Under the pieces are notes generated by a model. That model saw only the letters and a list, made by a program, of their open reading frames with translations. It did no database searches and was not told where the DNA came from. Source: Collybiopsis luxurians FD-317 M1 (taxonomy: Eukaryota; Basidiomycota; Agaricomycetes; Agaricales; Omphalotaceae). Taken from it: a DNA stretch of 64,000 bases. The position numbers and the translations under genes were made by a program. The stretch spans positions 357,996 to 421,995 of the forward strand of contig KN834769.1 in NCBI GenBank assembly GCA_000827265.1, in the 5' to 3' direction. Shown piece by piece: positions 8,106-21,588 of this stretch (position 1 is the stretch's first letter; the number at the start of each line of letters is the position of its first letter).

Positions 8106-10867
8106 ATGTCCTCCATCTTGTCTAACGCGCAAGGAGTTACCATCAACGACGGGTCGTTCAACAGTGTTGCCAGGGACCAGTATATCTTTAATCTTAGACC
8201 TGAGGAACTTGAAATTCTGCCTCCCCGTGCGTATCCCATTCTGTATCTTGCCGAACACCTGAATTGAGTGTTATTTTATGCAAATTCTATGTAGCTGGCA
8301 AAGGCCTTGAAATACTCCATGAGAATGCTGTGGTCAGCGCTGCTTATGACGCCGAGCAGCGTTTCCCTCCTCCAAATTGTCATCCTGGAACCCGTATCGA
8401 GACACTCGAGACTCTGCGGAACTGGGTCAACAACAGTACAAAGGCAAATCCCATAATATACTGGCTCTATGGTGCCGCAGGTGTTGGAAAATCTGCTATA
8501 GCTCAGACCATCTGTGAAGAATTCGCCGACACTCAGCTCGCTGCTAGTTTCTTCTTTTCACGGGCAGACACTACCCGGAACCACCTGCAGCATTTCTTCA
8601 CTACCATCGCTCTTCGGCTAGTGACATCTCATACTCTTGGACCCATTCTCTCAGAGTATATTGATCTCATTATTCGTCGCAACCGCAGCATTGTCCATGC
8701 CAATCTCGAGCGACAGTTCCAGGAACTCATAGCCAAGCCTTGCTATCGACTAACCGTGGAACAATGGAAGGAACTTCCTCAGTTGATTGTAATTGATGGG
8801 CTGGATGAATGTGTTGACATTTCATCGCAGGAGCGTCTTCTTTCTATCATTTGTGAGGCCAAATTGGGCTCAATGGTGCCATTCAAATTTCTTATTTGCA
8901 GCAGGCCTGAGCCTCGCATCTGCAATGCATTTAATCACCAGGATTTTCATACACTGGTGACTCGCAGTGATCTCGGCGAAGCATTCCAGTCTAGCAATGA
9001 CATAGCCAAGTACCTCTGCAAGGAATTTGACAGAATTCAACAAGATCATGGGCCTACTATGGCACATGTACCCAAAGACTGGCTGGGTAAAGAAATTGTA
9101 CAGCTCCTAGTTCAGAGGGCATGTGGCCAGTTTATTTATGCAACCACTGTCCTCAAGTATGTCGGCAATTATCATAGTTTGCCCACTGAGCAGCTAGATA
9201 TAATTCTCAATATCACTGTTCCTGAAGATTATGACTCACCTTATCCTGACCTGGATCTGCTATACCTGCAGATTCTTTTTGCATGCAAGCAAAAGGAACT
9301 TCTCCTTGAAGTTCTGGCACATCTTTTGAAACCTGGTCCAGACATATTTTCAGACAAGCAGTTTGAAAAAACTTCCTCACATTACATTGAAGGACTCTTT
9401 TTCCTCTCAAAGGGAAAAGTTCAGACACTTTTTTTTGGACTACACTCAGTTTTAAATATTCCAAATAATGAATGTGACAATATCACAGTCCGCCATGCAT
9501 CTTTTGTTGACTTCTTGTCTGACAAGAAGCGCTCTGGAAGCTACTATGTGCACACATCACAGGAGGCACGACATGAGCAGATTGCATTCTATTTACTCAA
9601 GCGTATCTCATTTTCAATCAAAATCAAGGATTACTGCAATCCGGAGTTGTGAGTGTCACATCTTTCTCTTCTGCATTTGATTAAACCAATATTACCTGTG
9701 CCAGCATTAACTCAGGTTTTGATATCTATGCACGGAATCATTGGTATTTCCATTGCCGACAGGCTCACAAATCTCTTAGCAGCAGACTTCTCAGTGCCTT
9801 GAAAGACATTGACATTACTGGCTATCTGAATGCTGTGGCGCATTGGAACACTAATTTAATGACCTGCATTCCTGCTATCAGAGAATGCCTCCATGCTTTC
9901 AGAAGTATTGTCAAGTGGGCTAAAGATGTCAGTCTTTCCTCTCTCCCTTTTCCATCATCTGTGCTGGTCCTAATGCAACTGTGCTTGTTTGTAGAATGGT
10001 GGATTTTTTCCATTTCAGGAACTGGAACATTCACTGGTACTTGATGCATTGGCTCAACAATACTCCCAGTTTGACCAAGGATTCCAAGTGGAAATAGTAT
10101 CCACTAATGATAGAGACAGATTGATAATGGCTATCTCAGTACTCAAATATGGACTTTGCCTCAAAACCAATCCATGGATACCATCTGCCCTCCAAAATAA
10201 TCCATGGATAATATCTTCCCTCCTGAATAATGGGTTGAATGCAGATGAAGTTGGAAGCTATTTATATTCTGACTGGACCTGTCCACCTATCCTGCCTTTG
10301 GATCAGACCAATTTTGGTCCTGATAAGTCCAGGTTGAGGCTTCATTCTGATACCATTGTCATTGAATTTGCAGAATGCAACAAGCACATTGGACTGCAAT
10401 GTCTGCAAATTCTTCAAAATCCATCACAAAACCCCAAGGATGTGATATACTATGTCACATCTGAGTGGACCAACCATCTTCTCATTGAAACACAATCACC
10501 TTCAGTACAGACTGAGATTTTTCAAGCCATAATGAAGAATCTTTCTGTAGTCCAGACAATCCAGGATGCAAGAAAGGTAATTGCATGGGTCAAGGTATGT
10601 TTCAAATGGCTGTCTTTAAAAAATTATCCATGATTAATTTTGTGCTAGGACTCCAGATATGCTGGCCAAACCAAAGCCCTTTACAAGTGGTTGCAAGTGC
10701 TTGAGGATAAGGTGCAGCAAGCAATAAAGGATAAGGAGGAGCAAGGAGTGAAGGATAGAAAGAGGCAGAAAGAGCATGGGCTAAAGCAACATAGGTCAAA
10801 ACAGTTCCTCAAAAAATTGTCTGCATGGTTGGTATTTTTGGGAAGATCTTCAGTTTCTGAGTCTTAG
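8106..10867 (+). CDS. NACHT-domain NLR-like protein A (intact)
   Basis: Exons are 8106-8226, 8295-9648, 9705-9927, 9995-10594 and 10649-10867, predicting 838 residues with consistent phases. Residues 1-35 carry the family N-terminal motif (SNAQGVTINDGSFNSVARDQ). The NACHT NTPase follows: Walker A GAAGVGKS near residue 100, Walker B LIVIDGLDEC near 204, and the FLICSRPEP motif near 239. From about residue 490 the protein has no WD40, TPR or ankyrin repeats that I can see. It shows a conserved NSGFDIYARNHW segment, a QYSQFDQGF segment and a Lys/Glu-rich tail. STAND NTPases of this kind are thought to act as ATP-driven oligomerising sensors in non-self recognition or programmed cell death; the ligand here is unknown. 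The tail is longer and more basic than in copies F and G. Confidence 0.85.
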
Positions 10868-11950
10868 GTCACATTTCACAAAAAGTGTTTGGCAATGGTG
10901 ACACAGTACAGCTGTCACCGCCAAGCCTGCAGCTTTATTTCCTTTTTCATCTCTTACTGTATATATTGCTTTCTGCCCATATTATGTACATTACTACTAT
11001 ATAGTTGTTTCCCATGCTTGCTGCTGCTTAACACAGTGCTTTTCCTTATTTTTCTTTAGCTTACAACTTAGTTTCATCATGATTCACGGACATTTACAGA
11101 TACCAAATTTTTAATAGACTTTCATTGTGTTCAGTCCTTGCATGAAACAAGAGATTTATAAGGCTCTATCTAAACTACTAAAAGCTCCAAATGAGCTCTA
11201 GCTGCTCTAGCAGCTATGCTTTTTTGAACATCAAAACAATCAAAATTTTGGTACCTCTCTTTTGATTGCAGAAGAGAAGCAAAAAGGTTAATAAACTATT
11301 CAATCCATTTCATTACATCAATTAGACTTCATTGAGTCACCCCACACCATAGTGTTATGTTGTTGTAATGGCCCACCATAAGGGTTCAGGAGGCAGCCTT
11401 CAGACTACTGTTGCATTTTGAGCACTTCATAAGGGGTGGGACAGTGGGACAAATTATATGAAATTTATTTTTCATAAGCGCCTGTTGGATGCCGGGACAT
11501 CAAGGAATTTATAAAATTTAACTACTATAAAAGGCTAAGTGCCCACGGGTGCCTGAGAAAAAATTTGTAAGAGCTTGATTGGACACTGGACAGGGTGGGA
11601 CATTTCATAAGATTTCCTGTGGACACAGGACATACAAAGTGCTTAAAATGGGACACTAATCCCAAGTGCCACCTTGAAACCAAGGTGAAGACCTTAACAG
11701 GCATCCTGTCCAAATATACCAAGATCTGAGCCAGATCAATAAGTAATGCTGAAATAGTATGGTACAGTCATTTATCTGGGCTCAATATTCAAAGAATGAA
11801 GTTGTCAGATGATCATGCATATTCAGTGTATGTAGAGAAACCAGCTATATTCAATGTCAAAGTACATAACAGTTTCGAATCTAAATCCAGCCTAGGTCGC
11901 GTGTTACACATTGCACTTAGTTCATTGGTTCAATACCTGATTGAGTGTTA
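10868..11950. other. AT-rich intergenic sequence, no gene
   Basis: Only short chance frames are present. The segment 11430-11730 repeats the word GGGTGGGACA and variants of GGACA several times and may be a decayed repeat. I could not define its ends. Confidence 0.4.
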
Positions 11951-12152
11951 GTGTTGCTGCGGCTTAGCCAAACTTCCCTTCCAGCTCATCCCTCAGCGGT
12001 ATAAGTCAGCACCATGTCTCTTTTGAAAACATACACATAGAATCCCTCTGTCACTTTGAGATACCTTTGCAAGCTACTTACAATATCATTATGCAAAAAA
12101 ATCGAATGTAAATTTTGAGTCGGAAGGACCTTCGGCTAAGCCGCAGCAACAC
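11951..12152. mobile_element. MITE-like element with 19-bp terminal inverted repeats
   Basis: The 202-bp element begins GTGTTGCTGCGGCTTAGCC (11951-11969) and ends with its exact reverse complement, GGCTAAGCCGCAGCAACAC (12134-12152). The next bases inward (CTTCC/GGAAG) also pair loosely. It has no coding capacity. I could not settle the target-site duplication. It sits between NLR A and Doa10 relic R2. Confidence 0.7.
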
Positions 12153-14240
12153 AATTTACTCGCGTGGCTATCTTCATGTATAAAAAGGCCCTGTCGCCCA
12201 ATAACCCATCACCTGAATTCTCGGGACAACGATACCTTGATTCGTGTGGAGCTTGAACGGCAGAATAATGTGCTGTTCAACAACACCACTGGCAAGGGTA
12301 GGAATCACACCTCCCCAAAAGATGCAAAAAGATGGTCGTGAAAGACACCTTGACAAGGCAACCGCCGCGTCGAAGCTCGAGACCCCTCAGCTCTCCATCT
12401 ATGCCTACTCTTGTTGAGACGATCGCCAGCTCTTCCAGCAATCCGTCATGACCCTGGACTGCGAAATTTAGATCCATACCAAACGCCGGAAAACCCATCT
12501 CCCGACAGCCATTGCAGTTCTGATGTGAAACGGGAACGGCACATTTGTGATGAGATATGCTACCAAGATTACCGCCAGGTTGATTACGATACGGATAGCA
12601 CGAATCGGACAATGTAGAATATAGAGAAGTCGCCAAGGCTCGAGCTAATAAACAATCTGTTGAAAGGGACTCGCAAGATAAGAGAAGAAAAGACGAACCA
12701 TCGACCGATTTTCCGAGTGTATAAGGTATTCAAATTCCCAGTCCGATGATGGAATCCATAATGGAAACCACTCAGGTGGTGTTTTGTACAAGCCCGTATA
12801 GAAGACCTTTCAAGCTAATTGCTGGAGAAGGGTAACATTATATGAGAGATCCAAAAACCAGAGAATTCTGAATATCAATTACCTTTCATGGCACCACCCA
12901 TGTCGTCCTCAACCCCTGCCTCTGAATCCTCCATCAGTACTGAAACCTTATCGTCGGCAAGATTCCTTGCTTGACGTTGGCTAAGGAACTGGTGAGCTTG
13001 AGGATTTGACCCTTGTGTTGGCACCAGCATGACATTATCACTAACCTCAATAACTCCCCTACCACCAAGTTCTCCGTCAAACGACACTACCATGCGCACC
13101 AGCGATGGCTCACGATGTCGTTCCCCCGGTAATTCATCAGCAACCTCTTCGACATCTTCTTCCAGACCAACAGCAGATTAATCGGACCTTCGTGAGTCTC
13201 GTGCTCATCCAACGCCCCGGTAACATCACCTTCCTCCCCTTGAAGCAACTGGTTGTGCAGAGCAGTAGTCCTAGCGAAGTGGTCTTCATTTTCGAAGCTG
13301 GACCAATTCTGTGGCACAGGGGAGTAGCAAGCTAGGTGACGCGAGCGGAGTTTTGGTCTTTGGTGAGGACCCAGACATCAGGAGCCGAGGCCTCAACCTG
13401 AGTTTCTAGGTAAGGAAGTTGAGAGGGGAGAGGACAGCAGAAAGGTTTGCCATGTTGGCATTGAACGAAGAAGTCGCCGCTGAATCACTGTTCAAAGCAG
13501 AAAGGGCAGAAACTGGGGAGGGAAAGTGAAAAAATTTGAAGCCTGGCTCGCAAAACTAGTAATGCTGGATGCCGTTGAAGAACACGCCGCAGGGGTTGAT
13601 TCTGCTTCCACTTGGGAAAAGGAAACACAAACGAAAACGATATGTTGCCGTTCTAGCGCTGGAGAAAAACTGGCGAGAAGAACGAGGCGGACAGTGGTTG
13701 CATACGAAAAGACGATCAAATGCTTGAACAGCTTCATTCTGATGGTGACTGGGCAAGATACGCACTGACACCCATATAGTGCTCCGCTGAACAGGTACTG
13801 CAAGCCCTTGCAGTGCAAGGGTTTGGGGCGCTAGCTGCTGAAGAGCCGGTGTAACATGTAGGACATCTCCCTACTGTGGCTGCATGGCAGCATTGTCTTC
13901 TTCCTTGAACAATGCAGGTCGAGCGTTTGGGGTTATCCATTCGCGACGAAGAAATGTAGCGACGATGATGGCAGCAATGGTTTGTCACGTACAAACACCC
14001 GCAGAGAAATTCAGGCCGGATGCCTTATAATTCGGCCCAGGAGAGGGTGTACACGGCAGCACTCGACGGGTGAGGACTGGGTTCGTTGAGATATGAATGA
14101 GTGAACTCGACAATTTGTGCAAAAATACTGAGTCATGACGTTCTGGAGACATCTTGGGGATGACTCGGCTGTCAGTTACCATGATCCACCAGGCGCTGAG
14201 TCTTGAGTTGACCGTTAGCATGGTTACGAGTGCATGGAAT
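12153..14240 (-). pseudogene. Doa10/Ssm4 relic R2, divergent to NLR B
   Basis: On the minus strand it is collinear with the other relics. Sequence related to the N-terminal region lies near 14240-13740. An acid-rich linker follows (ENEDHFARTTALHNQLLQGE near 13290). Near 12640-12180 a polytopic-domain segment with a TLASGVVEQHIILPFK stretch aligns with relics at 34.3 kb and 49.9 kb. Stops and frameshifts occur throughout. The RING-CH finger is not recognisable. Confidence 0.65.
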
Positions 14241-15001
14241 GAAATGCCGAGTTATAGAGGTGGTGAATTTCGTGTCTGATCCTTAACAGGCAATTTTGTA
14301 ATTTATATATTTTTAGCTTAGTGTTCATTGCATTGGATGCTCCGAGAAAGAATGGGGCACGAGTCCTGCCACGCGCTAGCGCTGGCCCACTTATATGTCA
14401 AGTCAATGAATGAAAGGGATTGTTTGAACAACTTATGGCGAGACAAATACATTCTCAAGGACAATACCGCAAAAGCGGTACGACGGAGAGCCGAGCCCAC
14501 TGTGCTAACGAGCACCATTAGTTGTGAAAGAGTTCGGCAGAGTTGCCCGCTGCCTGGGTGCCGACGGTCCGGCGTCACCGGTTCAATGAAGATTTCGGCA
14601 GTTGAACGTTGAACAGCGAACGGCAGACAGGGAAGGAACGAGATTACACAGCATGGTCCACGATCTGAACGCGGGGCTCCGTAAACTGAAGCCCACTTTT
14701 GGAAGTTCCAAAAATGGAACTTGCGTCTCGCTGAAAGATGATAAAGCATTAAACACTCAATCTCTCACCATTAGAGCGCAATCTCACATAGTTAATCGAG
14801 CTTATTACTCCAGAACGGTTGTTATAAATGTCCTCTAGCGGATGTATGCAGGAAATCAACAGCTCATCGCATTATCGGGGAACATTTCACATTCAGGTAC
14901 TGAATAGCCCTTGATGCAGTGTGCATAGGTATTTTAGTATTTTAGTATTTGATAGCTATGGCGCTTCTTTCGTGCAACCACCTTTCTTCCTTCCCTGATA
15001 C
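14241..15001. other. Region upstream of NLR B, no gene recognised
   Basis: One minus-strand open frame of 143 codons (14318-14749) has no recognisable features. The 60 bp before 15002 contain GGCGCTTCTTTCGTGCAACC, which is shared with the upstream regions of copies E and F. Confidence 0.4.
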
Positions 15002-16240
15002 ATGACCTTCTTCCCGAACGCACAAAGGTTCGATATCAACAATGCATCGTTCATTGCTGGAAACCAATATAACTTTCATCCTATACACGGCGAACATGTA
15101 GCTCAGGATTTTCGTACGTATCCCACTCTGTACCTTACCAATTGCCTCAATTGAGCATTATCTTTGGCAACTGGAAAAGGCCTTGAAGCCCTCCATCAGA
15201 ATGCTGCGGCCGGCGCTGCTTATAATGCAGAGCAGCGTTTCCCTCCTCCAAACTGCTATCCTGGCACTCGTATCCAAGTACTCGAAATTTTGCGAAATTG
15301 GGTCAAAAATAGTACAAAAATTGTGCCCATCTATTGGCTATATGGCGCGGCGGGCGTAGGGAAATCTGCTATAGCTCAAACCATCTCGGAAGAATTCGCC
15401 AATAGTCGTCTCGCTGCTAGTTTCTTCTTTTCACGGTCAGACCCTGCTCGAAACCATCTGCAACATTTCTTCATTACCATCGCTCTTCAACTGGCAGCAG
15501 CTCATGTTGTTGGACCAGTCCTCGGACGTTCCATTGAACTTGCTATCCATCACAACCCTAATATCATCCACACCAACCTCGAGCAACAGTTCCAGGAACT
15601 CATAGTAAAACCTTGCAGTCAACTGACTGCGGAACAATGGAAGGACCTGCCTCAATTGATTGTAGTCGACGGGTTGGATGAATGCATTGACATTTCATCG
15701 CAGGAGCGTCTTCTTTCTATCGTTCGCGAGGCTGAATTGGGCTCAATGGTGCCATTTAAGTTCCTTATTTGCAGCAGGCCTGAGCCACGCATTCGCAATG
15801 CTTTCAATCACCAAGATTTGCGTACCATGGTGGCCCGTTGTGACCTTGGCGATGCATTTGAATCTGGGAAGGATATTGCCAAGTACCTTCGCAATGAATT
15901 CAATAGAATTCGACGAGACCATGGGCGTACTATGGTGCATGTACCTGAAGACTGGCCTGGTGAAGCAATTGTACAACTCTTGGTACAGAAGGCATGTGGC
16001 CAGTTTGTGTATGCCACTACTGTGCTCAAGTACATTGGAGATTATCAGAGCTTGCCCACTGAACAGCTAGAGATAATCCTCAACATCGCTGTTCCTGAAG
16101 ATTACAACTCACCTTATCCTGACCTGGATCAACTGGATGTTGTATTCCGAATTTATCCGCATTTTTTTAGTCGAGAACACATGAATCCCTCTAGCAATCT
16201 CCGTGGTGATTCCTGTATACATAGTTATCCTTTCAAATAG
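15002..16240 (+). pseudogene. NLR copy B: splice-broken, 3'-truncated NACHT gene
   Basis: Exon 1 (from ATG 15002) encodes a diverged N-terminal motif (NAQRFDINNASFIAGNQYNF). In the other copies intron 1 ends TAG before CTGGCAAAGG or CTGGAAAAGG. Here the acceptor reads CAA|CTGGAAAAGG, so the AG is lost. The NACHT domain is otherwise clean, with GAAGVGKSAIAQTI and LIVVDGLDECID in one frame. Homology stops abruptly at 16130 after the codons for PYPDLD. The frame then runs into unrelated sequence and ends at 16240. About 45% of the protein is missing. Confidence 0.85.
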
Positions 16241-19200
16241 TGATACTGAATTGAAAACTCCTTAACTTATGCTGCATGTAAGGCGGGACGGGTACACCTG
16301 CATCATCGCGGTGGCTTGATGCGTCTGTACTGACTCTGTCGGTCCCATTCAAATTTATGATGAACTTATAAAGACTGCAATGGCATGTGCGTCATTCAGA
16401 GAAATCAGTTCGGAGAAGGGATGCACGCGTACTTTTCGTTATGACTGCCCCTTTTCTCCACCTGGCCATGGGCGGTATTTTAGCTGCCCATATTCACGTC
16501 TCCGGGAGGATTTGATCCGCGTGCCGATACTCTGGTTTCTGGTTTAACGGTAGCGACCTGTAGCGACGCGTCAAAGTTGAGTATGTATATACGCCGAATC
16601 GCGTTTGGACCAGATGGGACCGAAGTTAATATTTGTCCGAATCGAGTTATTCATATACGACCGCGACTTTGATAAAGTGTTTCCGTATGTGAGAGGCTCA
16701 GCGTTGCAGGACATGCACAGGATATCTTAGTACCATACCAAGACAGAAGAGGAAACACTAGACTCTAGTGTGAATCCAGCAAGTCCTTGACCACCGTCTC
16801 CGACTCCGAGTCTGATCCAGAGCTCGTCTAATCTCCTTTGCATACGGACATCACAATCACTCAGTCAAAGAAAATTTTTTAAACGCCGTGCTCAGGCTGA
16901 ATCGTCTACAATCTTTTACAATTGATTGGTTTCTGAATGTACCAGAGTATTGCAACTGCATACATACATAGAAAGTCACCCTTCCGGTCTCTATCCACTC
17001 GTTGCCCCATTCAAATCTCAGTCAATCATTTGGTATTCTTTGGTACCTAACTCGGCTGATCCGTTTTGGAACATTTCAGAACCTTTGACGCTCGAGCAGT
17101 ACCTTTCCTCTACTTCATAGACTTTCATAGGCTGTCAATCATCTCAATCATCCCGTGTCAAGCCCAACTGCCGAAGAGCCTAGAGGCTGGGATCCTGTGT
17201 ATGCAAATATAGTAGGCTCGAAGAGTGGCCTTCGCAGATCTCATGCCAAGATCTGTCATCGTCATACATATATATCAATGGCTTTGACATCTGAAGGGAA
17301 AGACGACAAGAGGATATGCGGCTGAGCTGGAATGAACTAGGCTGATATCTTGGGCCCCTTATCGTCTGCGTGGTGAGTCTAGAGTGTAAACCGGGACGCA
17401 ATGCCAAATACGAAAATGTCAGGCAATCTGCTTATAATCATACAAACTCACCACATTAAGAGGCATCGCTACCGACCAGCCACGCACATGTAAGTGCCTG
17501 AAACAAAGTATGATGCAATTCAAGTGCAAATGGACAAAAAACATTGAGAGGGAGTGCTTTGTGGAATTAGTTCGATATAGCTTCGGTAGCGGCCCGGTTG
17601 CAGTCTCAAAATGCGCATGAAAATTGACCATATGGACTGGACCTTCGAGTCAAAGAAATGAAACCTGTCGCAGGCCACGATACCGCAGCTTGTAGGAGAT
17701 ACTTCTTCCTCCGTGACCTGTTTTGGTAGTAAGTCGTAGCTAGCTGCCAACCAACGATTCGGAATACGAAGTGGAGGCCCCGGTCAGAGCCACAGGAACA
17801 GCAGGGAAAACTTACGTTGAGAAATGTATATCAACGGAGTGCTTTTTCTAAAATGGGAGTTAAGATTTTTGCCTACATCGAAGGAATATTTAATACATAC
17901 CTGAGTACGTGGATCAGCAAGAAAACTTATGAGGAGAGGGTATAAGGAAAGGGTAACGTTGAAGGCTCGCTTACTGTTCAAAACCTAGAAACCTTGACAC
18001 AAATTTTGAAGAGGACTTTGTCGTATCCAACAACCACTAAGATTCCTGGACACTGTGGCGTACTTAAGAATCATGGACTAATCAAAAATTAGCGAGAGAT
18101 GAAGGTCGGGGAAACATTGGGAAACTAGAATAACCGGACCCTATGATCATACGCTTGAGGCAGGCTGAGCCCCACCTTCAGCCCTCTGCGATACTATCGC
18201 ACATGAGCTGGGCACGTCTTAGCAACAGCAATAATTTACCTTACGACTCTGACCCAACAAGCGAGCTACGAGCTCCCTTCTCACCCACAGAAGCGAGATG
18301 AATCGCAACCTATATTAGCTCCTAATAGAGCGATCTCCCCGAGCATTCGGAGTTCAACAGCTTTGCGTACCATGCGTAGTCAACGATGTCTACTTCTAAA
18401 AGTGTTGACTCGTTTACCCCTGGCAAAGTTTTATTTCTTCAACGCCATCGAGACAGGGAACAGAGTATCGAAAACAAAAAAAAAAAGTAATACACTTTGA
18501 TGATGCAGGTAACGTACCTCTCGATTATTATGACGGATAAATTCGAATTCAGAGAAGAGGCGGAGGCTCCTATTATCCTATTGCGCACGGTGTCCTGACT
18601 CTTTGAACTCCTCGGGAGGGTAGTTCCAACTTCCGAAGCGCGCGGCCGACGCATTCAATTGAAGCATTAATCCTCTGTTGGAAGAACGGATTGTCGAGAA
18701 GTTCATATCGCGTAGACCCTCAAACTAACGCGTCTCAAATCACTCGAATTTCCACTCGAGAGGTAGGTCTTCTCTCCTCTTAGCCAAAGCATACACTTAA
18801 GTTGCTATGTACCTTCGCCAAGCTTTTTTAGAGTGAATGTCCACGGAGAACTTGAGGGACTGACTGAATGTGCATAATAGGAAGGAACATCCATAGTCCT
18901 GACTTGATTTTTGTGGCACAAAATGCTCAAGCCCCTTCTTACGTCGGATTGTCATTGTAGAAACGGGGTGATTAAGGTTACTATTGAATTGCAGTGAGTA
19001 AGGATAGGTAAGGAATTCTCGCCGGAGGATGTTGGAACGGAGAAGCGCCCACGTGGATAGCTCGTGGAGACTAGCCCGAAAGCGAGCGCCACTGCGTATT
19101 TTGCTTAAACCTTATCGAAGGGTTTGAGGCTACCGCTCGTTACCGGCAATTGTTAATAACAAGTTTATGTATATATGACTTATATGTGTAAACCCCCAAG

Positions 19201-19796
19201 TAATGTTTCTACATATAGTGACCGACGTATCGCAGTGGTATCGAGTTGCCATTGCTCAGCGGGATTCAGCTGATTAGAACAGCGCAGAAGCCGCTACAGA
19301 AGCCTTTGATTCGATTTCTACTGGGTATCCTGAGATAACCTTCATGCGACCGACTACGTGATACTCCGAGGGGCGGCCTCTTCGAAATGTCAGGAGAAAT
19401 TTTCGCAGCTTCGCTTGCTATGTCTTCCGGATTGCTGGGCTGCAAAGTCCTTAGAGAGTATGCTGATAAGGGCGGGAGTGTCACTGTCCTTTGAGAATCC
19501 TGACGGCAGTGTCAGGATAATGCTTGGACATATCAGGCGAAGTTCCACCGGTTAGAGCTTTCCTAAAACCGTATGGAAGCAGCAGGAAATTCTTAGAGAG
19601 GAGGGAAAGTATTGAGCTGGAAACTCCCGTGCTTCCGCTTTTCTTGCGCTATCATACGGTCCCAAACGCGGCAGCTTCAGCTATTCCGGTGCATTCCAAA
19701 ACGGACTGAAATAGATGTTTCAGTTAGATGCAATCTGAACAGCGGTGCAAGAGAAATTTCTATAAAGCATGTATTAGCCGTACCAACCGTATGCTA
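16241..19796. other. Long stretch without recognisable genes
   Basis: No conserved coding sequence or intact ORF is seen on either strand. Minus-strand frames at 17180-17750 and 17784-17981 look faintly protein-like but have no family I can name. An A-rich run lies at 18474-18486. This may be degraded transposon or intergenic DNA. Confidence 0.45.
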
Positions 19797-21420
19797 TTGA
19801 TTCTTTTCATCGAAAATTTGTTTCCGTAGCATCGAGATCTCGTTCTCTAAAGCCCTAATGGGGTCGAATTGTTGCTCTATCTTACTGTCCCCTTCCCTCC
19901 GAAGTTTGAGCAATACAGGAAGCAGTGCCCGAACCGACTCCCACTCAAGTCTCCATGCGCCTAGAATGACGGACGAAATTAAAGTGAACAACTGCCACCT
20001 CACCTGAGTGCTGACAAGAGAGGACGGCGAGGATAAAAGTCGTGCCAGGATATAAGCAACCCGCGCATGATCACTGATTGGAGAGAAGCCAATGTCCATG
20101 GTGCTGAAGTACCTGAAAGCCGACAGGAATAGCATCGGGAAGTGATTCGGGGGCATATTGAGAGGTATAAAGTCAAACTTTCCAAATCTGGGCAGCCGTG
20201 TGCAAGATGGACTAATGAAAGGAGGGTAGGAGATTTCGGCCTGTTCACCTTGAGATTGCCGGGATCAGGACTCAGTCGCAGGTGTTCAAATCACTGTCAT
20301 CCACGAGAAGAGGCCGGCCGGTGGATATCAGGAAGGATCTCGTACCCGTGCACACAAGAAGTGGCTCGATATCGGAGGAAGTCGTAATATCGGGGGAGGA
20401 TGTCAGTAACGACTTACAACCTCATATGTTCGGTGAAGGAAGTTCGCTTCGAGTTTTTGAATTTGCGGACAAGTACCTGCAATGTGCGAGATTAGGGTTT
20501 GAAGATCATGAGGAGATGCGGGACCTAGGAAAAATATGCTTACAACTGTAAGAGCTAACGGTGCTGCAAATAGGTGTGCGGCTGCATCATAAGAACTGCG
20601 AATATCCAAGGTCTTTAGTGCACGGGACCACCCACTAGTGTGACTGAAGCGGACGATTTTCAGATAGCGCGAACGCTACTGCACTATCCGTGATCGTAGA
20701 ATGGCTTCCAAGAGGAATGTCGAGTCAGAAAACCCCGTACAGAAACCTGAAATAGATTTGAAAGGTGTTTGATAATGGTCGTGAAGTAATACAGGTAGGG
20801 CAGAGGAGAGATTAATAATATTTCGAGAGCGGATAGAAGTGGCATTCTAGATAAAATGCTCGAAAAAAAGAGACCATTTGGAACGAATCGTAAATATGAC
20901 TGCGGTCCTCATGATCATTATAACTGGCAATTTTAAAGCGTTTGACCTTCGGATGTATAAACATTACAGGTAGTTCTGCCATCCGAGCCCTGCAAGCCCA
21001 GTCCAGTCAATGGCGTGAAGATTAGGTAGCAATGGACCAGGTGGTTTTGTTCTGAGTAGAAGGGCAAGCGCAAGTTCCAAAGAATGTGCTGTTTTATAGG
21101 AAGAGCAATAAAGGATACGGATCCTCTGCTGATAGTGTTTCTCAAAACATTGCCATTTCTTCACAGTCGGAGTCGCTCGGTACGTCTATAGATTGATTCA
21201 GATAAATTAAGTCAGTTATCGGGTCTACTCCCCCATGTCTCCTTGAAAGTGCTCTGTAATTCGCCAAAGGAAGATACGAATAGTCTCAAGCTGACATCGT
21301 GCCAAAGGACATCCAGGCCAATGTCTGACTACAGCTTGCAAGCTCGGTCAGTGGAGGAATTTGTGGGATTTTAACAGCGAATAAGTATTTCGCGAAGGAC
21401 TTCGGGGATTCGTAGGGCTT
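19797..21420 (-). pseudogene. F-box/LRR-type gene, probably frameshifted
   Basis: On the minus strand the order matches basidiomycete F-box proteins, the substrate adaptors of SCF ubiquitin ligases. It reads IGLDVLWHDV near 21320, FEKHYQQRIRIL near 21130, LLPNLHAIDWTGL, then VMFIHPKVKRFKIA. Near 20500 comes PHDLQTLISHIAGTCPQIQ, near 20230 SLVHLAHGCPDLESLTL, and finally a C-terminal part ending at 19797. A one-base shift at about 20970 separates NYL from VMFIHPK, and stops follow in 20640-20930. I do not see a clear F-box helix at the N-terminus. Confidence 0.55.
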
Positions 21421-21588
21421 GATGCATGAAAGGCAAGGGACGGAGACAAAGAGGCGTTTAAGCGCCGGCCAAGTATTAAGCGCCTGTCTTTAGACGCTCA
21501 TGCCGTGACCTATGAGTCACATGACGGACCGAGCTGCTCGCTCCATCATCGTTGCGCACACAGCTTACGACCTTCTTTATATTCGCTC

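Noticed and set aside
9995..10018. Downstream alternative acceptor for NLR exon 4 (CAG at 10018 in copy A)
   Set aside because: In all copies the upstream AG is also in frame, and in copy F only the upstream acceptor gives an open frame, so I used it throughout.
14318..14749. 143-codon minus-strand open frame upstream of NLR B
   Set aside because: No domain, no conserved copy in the window, and composition like non-coding sequence. It is mentioned only as part of the spacer.
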